Below the pieces are notes generated by a model that worked only from the letters and a program-made list of their open reading frames with translations, ran no database searches and was not told the DNA's origin. Positions 6,636 to 11,377 of a stretch of 11,377 bases of DNA are shown here, one piece after another. Each line of letters opens with the position of its first letter. The stretch's first letter is position 1. Source of the DNA: Prevotellamassilia sp. GTDB taxonomy: Bacteria; Bacteroidota; Bacteroidia; Bacteroidales; Bacteroidaceae. The stretch lies in contig VSQE01000078.1 of NCBI GenBank assembly GCA_009775705.1, positions 1 to 11,377 on the forward strand, written 5' to 3'. The translations under genes and the position numbers were made by a program.

Positions 6636-7502
6636 ATGGAAAAACAAACGGACATAATCCGGCAGCCGGAATCCCGAGACGGATACGAAGCGGCATTGCA
6701 GAAACTGGTGAGAGAACTGCCTCCCATCACGCTCGAAGAGATGTCCGCCATCCGGCTGATGAACCGTACGGACACCAAATTCCTGACCAACATCCCCACC
6801 CTGCTGAAACTGCTGGAGATGACCCGCGGCAGTTATTTCTCGCAAGAGACCTGCGGAAAACGCATCAGCCCCTATTCCACTACCTACTGGGACAGCACGG
6901 ACAGCCACACCATGTTCCGGACCCACCTGTGCGGACACGCTCCACGTACCAAAGTCAGGGTACGCACCTACATGGACACGGGACACACGTTTCTGGAAGT
7001 GAAAAAGAAAAACAATCACGGCAAGACGAGCAAGAAGCGTGTAGCGGTCCCCTCACTGGAGGCCGTAATGGAAGAAGCTGCCGGCGAGAATTTCCTCAAC
7101 CAGCAAACCGGCTACACATTCAAGGACATTATCCCGACACTGGGCAACCGGTTCAACCGCATCACACTGGTCAATACGGCACAGACCGAACGCCTCACCA
7201 TCGACTACGGCCTGAAATTCTACAATTACGAAACGGACCGCCACGTCTCGATGGACAACATCGTCATCATTGAACTGAAACGCGACGGGCGCGTAACCAG
7301 CCCCATCCTTCCCATGTTGCGCACACTACGCATCAAACCGGCCGGATTCAGCAAATACTGCATCGGATCGTCCGTCACAAACGAAGGGCTGAAGCAGAAC
7401 CGGTTCAAAAAAAGACTGATCAAAATCCGGAAGATAGCCCGGCGCAACGAACTGGACATCTCCGTCTACGAAACACCCAAGAATACAAACCCCAAAAACT
7501 AA
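6636..7502 (+). CDS. VTC-domain polyphosphate polymerase-like protein
   Basis: Belongs to the VTC / triphosphate-tunnel metalloenzyme group; yeast Vtc4 of this family polymerises polyphosphate from ATP. 288 residues, one soluble domain, no signal or membrane helix, so cytosolic. Tunnel residues expected for a working enzyme are present: R-T-D-T-K48-F near the N-terminus, K-V-R-V-R at 106-110 (Arg108, Arg110), F-L-E-V-K-K at 119-124, and R-L-T-I-D-Y around 186-191. I-I-E-L-K at 211-215 (Glu213) and S-K240-Y-C-I-G follow. By memory these line up with Vtc4 Lys200, Arg264/266, Lys281, Arg373, Glu426 and Lys458. The C-terminal ~35 residues are strongly basic. The ATG at 6636 nearly abuts the -7 box; GTG 6708 (Val25) is a possible later start that keeps PPITLEEMSAIRLMNRTDTK. 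It lies 15 nt ahead of the DUF4956 gene, the usual VTC neighbour. Polymerase activity is inferred. Confidence 0.9.
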   Translation: MEKQTDIIRQPESRDGYEAALQKLVRELPPITLEEMSAIRLMNRTDTKFLTNIPTLLKLLEMTRGSYFSQETCGKRISPYSTTYWDSTDSHTMFRTHLCGHAPRTKVRVRTYMDTGHTFLEVKKKNNHGKTSKKRVAVPSLEAVMEEAAGENFLNQQTGYTFKDIIPTLGNRFNRITLVNTAQTERLTIDYGLKFYNYETDRHVSMDNIVIIELKRDGRVTSPILPMLRTLRIKPAGFSKYCIGSSVTNEGLKQNRFKKRLIKIRKIARRNELDISVYETPKNTNPKN

Positions 7503-7517
7503 CCACCTCTAACAACT

Positions 7518-8189
7518 ATGAACCATTTGTTCACACAATTATTCAGCATCGGCTCCATCATGGATCTGGCCAGTCTGGGCTTCAGTTTCCTGCTCAACTT
7601 CATCGTAGTCTGGATCATCGTACATTTCTTCTACTACCCGAAAGGCCGTCGGCGCGACTACTATTTCACGTTCATCCTGCTGTCGGTAAGTATCTTCATG
7701 CTCATCTACCTATTGCTTAACAACAACTCTGACATGGGCATCGGAGCCGCCTTGGGGCTTTTTGCCATCTTCGGCATCATCCGCTACCGCACGGAGAGCG
7801 TCCCCATCCGCGAGATGACGTACCTTTTCTTCCTGGTGGCCCTTTCCGTCCTCAACGGGAAAACGGAAGAAATGAACCTGCTGGGACGACTGCTCATCAA
7901 TGCCATCTTCATCCTTACAGTATGGTTCTCCGAGAATTTCATGTCCGCCTACAAGGAAGGCTGCAAGTTTGTGAAGTATGACAACATCGACCTCATCAAG
8001 CCCGAACGCTATGACGAGCTGAAAGCCGACCTCGAGGAACGCCTCGGGCTGGAAATCATCCGCATTGAGGTGGGAGCCGTAGATTTTCTGACAGACATGA
8101 CCATGCTGAGGGTGTTCTATAAAGACCCGAACAAACGCATCAAATCCGTTGACCGCATCCTTAAAATCCCCCAAGACAATGCCTTTTAA
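7518..8189 (+). CDS. DUF4956 family inner-membrane protein
   Basis: 223-residue polytopic membrane protein of unknown biochemical function, a standard companion of bacterial VTC proteins. Hydrophobic segments lie at about 20-38, 49-67, 75-90, 100-112 and 121-137. The basic loop KGRRRD (42-47) and the positive RYRTES (89-94) should face the cytosol. The family signature GIGAALGLFAIFGIIRYR followed by SVPIREMTYLF is complete (74-104). A soluble C-terminal domain (about 145-223) has alternating strand-helix character and may contact the VTC protein. I infer it could be the membrane partner or export channel for the product of the VTC enzyme. The gap from the VTC gene is 15 nt, and its 3' end overlaps the next gene by 11 nt. 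Confidence 0.9.
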   Translation: MNHLFTQLFSIGSIMDLASLGFSFLLNFIVVWIIVHFFYYPKGRRRDYYFTFILLSVSIFMLIYLLLNNNSDMGIGAALGLFAIFGIIRYRTESVPIREMTYLFFLVALSVLNGKTEEMNLLGRLLINAIFILTVWFSENFMSAYKEGCKFVKYDNIDLIKPERYDELKADLEERLGLEIIRIEVGAVDFLTDMTMLRVFYKDPNKRIKSVDRILKIPQDNAF

Positions 8190-9000
8190 GAAAACCTTTC
8201 TTGCCACAGCCCTCGGGCTGGCGGCTCTGCCGATGGCCGCTGACGATGATTTCGGACTATACACGGAACTTACTGCGGAAAAGAAACTGACAGAGACTCT
8301 CTCCGCAGACTTTGGCCTGGGCTTCCGCTCGGAACAGAAACTGAAAAACGCAAGCCGCTGGGACATCTCGGCCGGAGCAAGCTACAAGCCCTTCAAATTC
8401 CTGAAATTCAGTGCCGGCTACGTCTATATGTACGAACGTTCCCCGATGGAGAGCGAAGCCAACTTTACCAAAAAGGGAAAGCCTAACGGATATAACGTGG
8501 ACCACGGCTACTGGGACTCCAAACACCGGGCCTTTGCCGACGTAACGGGCAAACTGAAAATCGGACGCGTCAGTCTCAGTCTGCGCGAACGGTACCAATT
8601 CACCCACACCATGGGCACCGACCACAAACGCACCCGCTTCCGCGATCCCGTGCAGCCGGGCTACGTAGGCGAAAGCCATGTATGGAACGGAGAGGAATTT
8701 TATGAATGCGAGACGGTGACAAGGCACAAAAGCCACAAAAACCGGCATTACCTGCGCTCACGGCTTGCCGCCGAATACAACATCCGGCACTGTCCGGTCA
8801 CTCCGTTCGTCTCCTACGAACTGAGCAACAACCTCAGCAAAGGCTTCGCACTGGACAAGACACGCCTGAGCACCGGCGCCGACTGGAAAATCACGAAGCA
8901 ACACATTCTGTCCTTCTCCTACATGTGGCAGGACGGTCAGGATGATGACAACAACAACGACATCCACGCCATCGAGATAGGCTACAAATTCAAATTCTGA
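8179..9000 (+). CDS. DUF2490-like outer-membrane beta-barrel protein
   Basis: 273 residues from ATG 8179, overlapping the DUF4956 stop by 11 nt; the frame runs on upstream to TTG 8149, but the ATG gives a proper signal peptide. Residues 1-21 are a Sec signal (PFKK basic end, ALGLAALPMAA core and cleavage region). The mature part is a series of short amphipathic strands with alternating aromatic residues. Examples are FGLGFRSEQKL, WDISAGASYKPF, FSAGYVYMYE, VSLSLRERYQF and ILSFSYMWQDG. It ends in GYKFKF with a C-terminal Phe, the usual signal for barrel insertion. An acidic/Asn turn (DDDNNND) precedes the last strand. DUF2490 is the family it resembles from memory. The likely role is an outer-membrane pore or scaffold for the cluster, which is inference. 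Confidence 0.8.
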   Translation: MPFKKTFLATALGLAALPMAADDDFGLYTELTAEKKLTETLSADFGLGFRSEQKLKNASRWDISAGASYKPFKFLKFSAGYVYMYERSPMESEANFTKKGKPNGYNVDHGYWDSKHRAFADVTGKLKIGRVSLSLRERYQFTHTMGTDHKRTRFRDPVQPGYVGESHVWNGEEFYECETVTRHKSHKNRHYLRSRLAAEYNIRHCPVTPFVSYELSNNLSKGFALDKTRLSTGADWKITKQHILSFSYMWQDGQDDDNNNDIHAIEIGYKFKF

Positions 9001-9051
9001 CAGCACGGCCGTCTACGCAGCCTCCCCCCAATTTTAATTACTTTACAGATT

Positions 9052-9516
9052 ATGAAAAGTTCCCTCCTCTGCCTGCTGCTCACCTTCGGAACCACGATGG
9101 GCGCAGGCGCACAAAGTTTAGACTACCTCACGGTCCGCACCGCAGACGGACAGGAACACAGCCTTCCCGCCGACGGCCTGAAAATAACCTTCGGCAACGG
9201 CAGTTTCACGGCTACGGCACCAGGGGCCACGCTCACCCTGCCCCTTGCCGGCCTCGGCTCCATGTTCTTCGCGCAGCAGCCCACGTCCGTCGCTGTCCCG
9301 ACGGCCGGCGAAGCAACGGACGCAAACATCCGGAACGGGCGGCTCACCGTCACGGCCCAAGCCGGAACCTGCATCCGGATATACACCGCCGACGGACGCC
9401 TCTCGGCCGCACATGTCCAGACCGTGACAGGAACGGAATCGCACGGCGGCCGTTTCACAGCCGGCATCCATATTGTCAAAATGAACGGGAAAACCTTTAA
9501 ACTTCTGGCACGATGA
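9052..9516 (+). CDS. Small exported protein with T9SS-like C-terminal tail
   Basis: 154 residues. Signal peptide 1-20 (MKSSLLCLLLTFGTTMGAGA, cleavage before Gln). About 22-76 is a strand-rich module reading LDYLTVRTADGQEHSLPADGLK...LPLAGLGSMFF. This pattern is common in small Bacteroidetes surface proteins, and a loosely similar module opens the next gene product. The last ~60 residues (IRIYTADGRL ... AGIHIVKMNGKTFKLLAR) resemble a type A T9SS sorting domain, in which a Y-x-x-x-G-R segment is followed by G-x-Y-x-V-x-x-x-G-K. The usual Tyr of the G-x-Y step is His here. A 51-bp gap precedes it, with AATTTTAATTACTTTAC but no clean -7 box. Its stop overlaps the next start as ATGA. Function unknown. 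Confidence 0.75.
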   Translation: MKSSLLCLLLTFGTTMGAGAQSLDYLTVRTADGQEHSLPADGLKITFGNGSFTATAPGATLTLPLAGLGSMFFAQQPTSVAVPTAGEATDANIRNGRLTVTAQAGTCIRIYTADGRLSAAHVQTVTGTESHGGRFTAGIHIVKMNGKTFKLLAR

Positions 9517-10742
9517 AAAGAATCTCACTTCTCATACCAGCCTTCCTCCTGCTGGGCGGAAACACCCTCGCACAGACGCTGAAAATCCACAGCGGACAGG
9601 TCACCGTAGCCATCCCCGCCAGCCAGGCAGGAACCATGAACTACGGGGCCGGAGGAGCCACACTTTCCGTCATGGGCCGCACCTATGACACGTCCGAAAT
9701 AGACAGCATCACCGTAGACCGCACACCGGTAGAGAACGGGACAGTCAGCGTCCGCTACAACGGCGGCAAGGCCCATGTCACTGTAACCGGCGACATAGCC
9801 CCGCATCTCAACGTCACGGCACAGGCCGCCGACGTGAGCGTCATAGCCGGTGCCGACTTGCAGACCGAGGTTGTCTACCGCCTGTCGGGAACCTCGTCGG
9901 ACGGATCCTTCTTCATGGACGGCGAGTTCAAGGCCACGGTAGAACTGGACGGCCTCGACCTGACCAGCAACCGGGGAGCCGCCATCGACATAGCCAACGG
10001 CAAGCGAATCAACATCATCCTGAAGGACGGAACCACCACCACGCTCGCCGACGGCGCGGGCGGCACACAGAAAGCCTGTCTCTTCGTGAACGGGCATGCC
10101 GAATTTTCGGGCACAGGCACCCTGCTCCTCACGGGAAACTCCCGCCATGCCTACGCATCTGACGAATATACCCTGCTGAAACCGGGCCTCGGAATGCTGC
10201 GTGTGCTGAAAGCGGCCAACGACGGCCTGCACGTGGACCAGTACTTCAAGATGCAGGGCGGAACCGTAGACATCAACAACACGAAAGGCGACTGCATAGA
10301 TGTCTCCGTCACCAAAGACCCGCTCGATGAATGCAACGGACAAGCCTTCGTTGAAGGGGGAACGCTCACCATGAATGTGGCAGCCGAAGACATCAAAGGA
10401 CTGAAAACGGAAAACCAGCTCACCATCTCGGGAGGCAGCGTCAAGGCCACTGTGAGCGGAAACGGCTCCAAAGGCATCAGTGCCGGCACCGATCTGGTCA
10501 TAGAGCAGAATACCGCCACCCAAACCCGCATCGAGATGACCGTTACCGGCACCACCTATATGCCCGGCGACGCCCTGCTCGAATCCAAATGCCGCGGCAT
10601 CAAGGTGAAAGGAAACTTCACCTTCGACGGAGGAGACATCCGCATATCAGCCACCGGAGCCAAAAGCAAGGCCATCAGCGTAGACGGCAGATACATCTAC
10701 AAGAAAGGGACCCTTAACTGCCCGGTAGACTCGGCTCTATAA
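9513..10742 (+). CDS. Secreted Cthe_2159-type (DUF4353) carbohydrate-binding beta-helix protein
   Basis: 409 residues with a signal peptide (1-20, ...GGNTLA before Gln). Residues 21-75 form a short strand-rich module ending YDTSEIDSITVD. From about 110 to 400 the protein shows repeated short strands with Gly/Asn turns, diagnostic of a pectate-lyase-like right-handed beta-helix of the Cthe_2159 family. Examples are RGAAIDIANGKRINIILKDG, GHAEFSGTGTLLLTG, ANDGLHVDQYFKMQGG, EDIKGLKTENQLTISGGS and SKGISAGTDLVIE. The characterised Clostridium thermocellum member binds cellulose and acidic sugars with calcium and has no lyase activity. No lyase catalytic arrangement is evident here. No lipobox and no C-terminal sorting domain are seen. 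The ATGA overlap with the preceding gene indicates translational coupling. It is last in the VTC cluster, before a terminator. Confidence 0.88.
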   Translation: MKRISLLIPAFLLLGGNTLAQTLKIHSGQVTVAIPASQAGTMNYGAGGATLSVMGRTYDTSEIDSITVDRTPVENGTVSVRYNGGKAHVTVTGDIAPHLNVTAQAADVSVIAGADLQTEVVYRLSGTSSDGSFFMDGEFKATVELDGLDLTSNRGAAIDIANGKRINIILKDGTTTTLADGAGGTQKACLFVNGHAEFSGTGTLLLTGNSRHAYASDEYTLLKPGLGMLRVLKAANDGLHVDQYFKMQGGTVDINNTKGDCIDVSVTKDPLDECNGQAFVEGGTLTMNVAAEDIKGLKTENQLTISGGSVKATVSGNGSKGISAGTDLVIEQNTATQTRIEMTVTGTTYMPGDALLESKCRGIKVKGNFTFDGGDIRISATGAKSKAISVDGRYIYKKGTLNCPVDSAL

Positions 10743-10771
10743 ACACGGAGCCTCCACATTCCAACAAGAAA

Positions 10772-10828
10772 GAGAGACTGCCACCCTTCCTCCCTGAAGA
10801 TACGAACGGAGCAGTCTCTCCATTTTTT
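10772..10828 (+). terminator. Intrinsic terminator after the VTC cluster
   Basis: 10-bp perfect stem GAGAGACTGC (10772-10781) with GCAGTCTCTC (10811-10820), then CA and six T (10823-10828). The loop is long (29 nt). It lies 30 nt after the stop of the beta-helix gene and only 10 nt before the HTH gene start, so it is also the leader of that gene if transcription comes from upstream. Confidence 0.75.
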
Positions 10829-10838
10829 CAACAAGATC

Positions 10839-11126
10839 ATGGAAGCAATCGGAGAAACCATACGCAACCTTCTGAAGGAAAAAGGCAAAAGCGTCAAAGA
10901 ATTTGCCGAAGCATTGGGACTACAACGACCCAATGCCTACAGGATCTTCGCCCAGAACAGCATGGATACGGAGTTGTTGCTACGAATCTCACTATTTCTG
11001 GAGCACGACTTCTTCAAAGAATATTCAGACATGTACACGGAATATTCCGCCCGCCTCCACAACGAAGGCGCCAAAGATTTCACGGAACAGGATTACTTCG
11101 CTCTTTCCGAAACAATTAGTAATTAG
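10839..11126 (+). CDS. Small XRE-like helix-turn-helix protein
   Basis: 95-residue putative DNA-binding protein. Residues 4-60 form a compact helical domain (IGETIRNLLKEKGKSVKEFA). The helix-turn-helix lies at about 18-38: SVKEFAEAL, turn, then QRPNAYRIFAQ as the recognition helix, followed by DTELLLRISLFLEHDFF. This pattern, with R-x-N-A/V-Y-R/K-I-F and D-T-E-L-L-x-R-I-S, is a recurring small Bacteroidales regulator type related to the lambda-repressor/XRE fold. The C-terminal ~35 residues are charged and aromatic and may mediate dimerisation. The ATG lies 10 nt after the T-run of the preceding terminator, and no TAnnTTTG box is seen in 10743-10838. It may depend on readthrough of the VTC cluster. 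The TAG stop (11124-11126) lies inside a long palindrome. Targets unknown. Confidence 0.75.
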   Translation: MEAIGETIRNLLKEKGKSVKEFAEALGLQRPNAYRIFAQNSMDTELLLRISLFLEHDFFKEYSDMYTEYSARLHNEGAKDFTEQDYFALSETISN

Positions 11127-11170
11127 TAGTTAATCGGGAATTGCCAATTGCTAACTACTAATTACTAATT
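11114..11170. repeat. 19-bp perfect palindrome built from AATTAGT units
   Basis: AATTAGTAATTAGTAGTTA (11114-11132) is exactly reverse-complementary to 11152-11170, around a 19-nt loop. Each arm carries two copies of the heptamer AATTAGT. The left arm includes the last four codons and stop of the HTH gene. The flank after the right arm is AAAAATTTAG, not a T-run, so on the plus strand it is not a standard terminator. It may be an mRNA 3'-end stabiliser or a dispersed palindromic repeat. Confidence 0.8.
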
Positions 11171-11232
11171 AAAAATTTAGGTTAATCTTTTCACCCGAAA
11201 TTTAACGCATCTCCAGAAAGTTTAACTTAGAG

Positions 11233-11247
11233 GTTTTTCGGAAAAAC
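11233..11247. repeat. Small hairpin GTTTTT-CGG-AAAAAC
   Basis: Perfect 6-bp stem with a 3-nt loop (11233-11238 with 11242-11247), AT-rich apart from the closing pair. It lies in the non-coding tail after the HTH gene. No function can be assigned. Confidence 0.35.
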
Positions 11248-11258
11248 TCCGGGAACAA

Positions 11259-11333
11259 ACCTGTTTTTCACAACATAGTATGTTTTTCAAAAAGGATAGG
11301 ACCTTTTTTCAACAAGATCCTATGTTTTTTTCA
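11259..11333. repeat. Degenerate ~32-nt direct repeat, two copies
   Basis: Copy one (11259-11289) starts ACCTGTTTTTCA and ends TATGTTTTTCA. Copy two (11301-11333) starts ACCTTTTTTCA and ends TATGTTTTTTTCA. Both have a CA/AACA/AT-rich middle and their starts are offset by 42 bases. The second copy ends within a possible 6-bp hairpin (ATAGGA 11296-11301 with TCCTAT 11318-11323) followed after one base by seven T. That hairpin could be a weak plus-strand terminator for the HTH transcript. Confidence 0.45.
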
Positions 11334-11345
11334 CGTTAAGCAACG

Positions 11346-11373
11346 AAAAAAGCCGCCCGTTAGGCGGCTTTTC
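11346..11373. terminator. Strong bidirectional intrinsic terminator
   Basis: 10-bp perfect stem AAAAGCCGCC (11348-11357) with GGCGGCTTTT (11363-11372), loop CGTTA. On the minus strand it is followed by TTTTTT (complement of 11346-11351), better than the four T on the plus strand. It most likely ends a minus-strand gene lying to the right of the window and backs up termination of the HTH transcript. Confidence 0.85.
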
Positions 11374-11377
11374 AGGG

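Larger units (their letters stand above)
11127..11377. other. Non-coding tail with clustered structure
   Basis: 251 bp without a supported gene on either strand. It is much more AT-rich than the coding part. It holds the right half of the palindrome, a small hairpin, the degenerate direct repeat and the edge terminator, described separately. I see no tRNA, CRISPR or clear riboswitch in it. Confidence 0.6.

Noticed and set aside
8149..8178. TTG start for the outer-membrane protein
   Set aside because: It would place ten polar residues before the signal peptide and lies deep inside DUF4956; ATG 8179 gives a normal signal peptide with an 11-nt overlap.
9525..10523. Long minus-strand open frame of 332 codons opposite the beta-helix gene
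   Set aside because: It is antisense to a protein with a signal peptide and clear family repeats; the translation is Gly/Val-rich without recognisable domains, as expected of a GC-rich shadow frame.
11114..11170. Palindrome as a CRISPR repeat or IS terminal repeat
   Set aside because: There is no spacer periodicity, no transposase gene and no target duplication visible, so it is reported only as a palindromic repeat.

Overview
The window looks like part of a Bacteroidales chromosome, probably a relatively GC-rich member of the Bacteroidaceae/Prevotellaceae side. This rests on several things: TAnnTTTG-type -7 promoter boxes with no Shine-Dalgarno reliance, a PheS with the Bacteroidetes-style four-cysteine insert, DUF4348-, DUF4956- and DUF2490-type envelope proteins, a T9SS-like C-terminal tail, and the order pheS then MFS transporter. 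The assignment is by eye; no database was searched.

Left part (1-1860), minus strand: pheS (phenylalanyl-tRNA synthetase alpha) is followed by an MFS transporter whose 3' end runs off the window. The first ~30 bases are a C/A-only low-complexity tract that does not continue the transporter plausibly and looks like a contig-end artefact. A strong inverted repeat lies between the two genes.

Middle (1860-6535), plus strand: a divergent promoter region feeds a tight run of a DUF4348-like lipoprotein, murB and a PhnP-like metallo-beta-lactamase-fold hydrolase. A very good Bacteroidales promoter (4597-4627) then drives a two-gene cysteine synthesis operon, an EpsC-type serine acetyltransferase followed 4 nt later by cysteine synthase (L-serine to O-acetylserine to L-cysteine).

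Right part (6600-10830), plus strand: the most interesting segment, a five-gene cluster with short gaps or overlaps. It encodes a VTC-type polyphosphate-polymerase (triphosphate-tunnel) domain protein, a DUF4956 inner-membrane protein, a DUF2490-like outer-membrane barrel, a small exported protein with a T9SS-like tail, and a secreted Cthe_2159-type (DUF4353) right-handed beta-helix carbohydrate-binding protein. The layout spans cytosol, inner membrane, outer membrane and outside. It suggests an envelope-spanning system that makes and displays, or anchors to, a polyanionic polymer; the substrate and function cannot be told from sequence. The cluster ends in a 10-bp terminator hairpin.

End (10839-11377): a small XRE-like HTH gene starts only 10 nt after that terminator's T-run. 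Then come 251 bp of structured non-coding DNA: a 19-bp perfect palindrome overlapping the HTH stop codon, a small hairpin, a degenerate ~32-nt direct repeat, and a bidirectional terminator at the edge.
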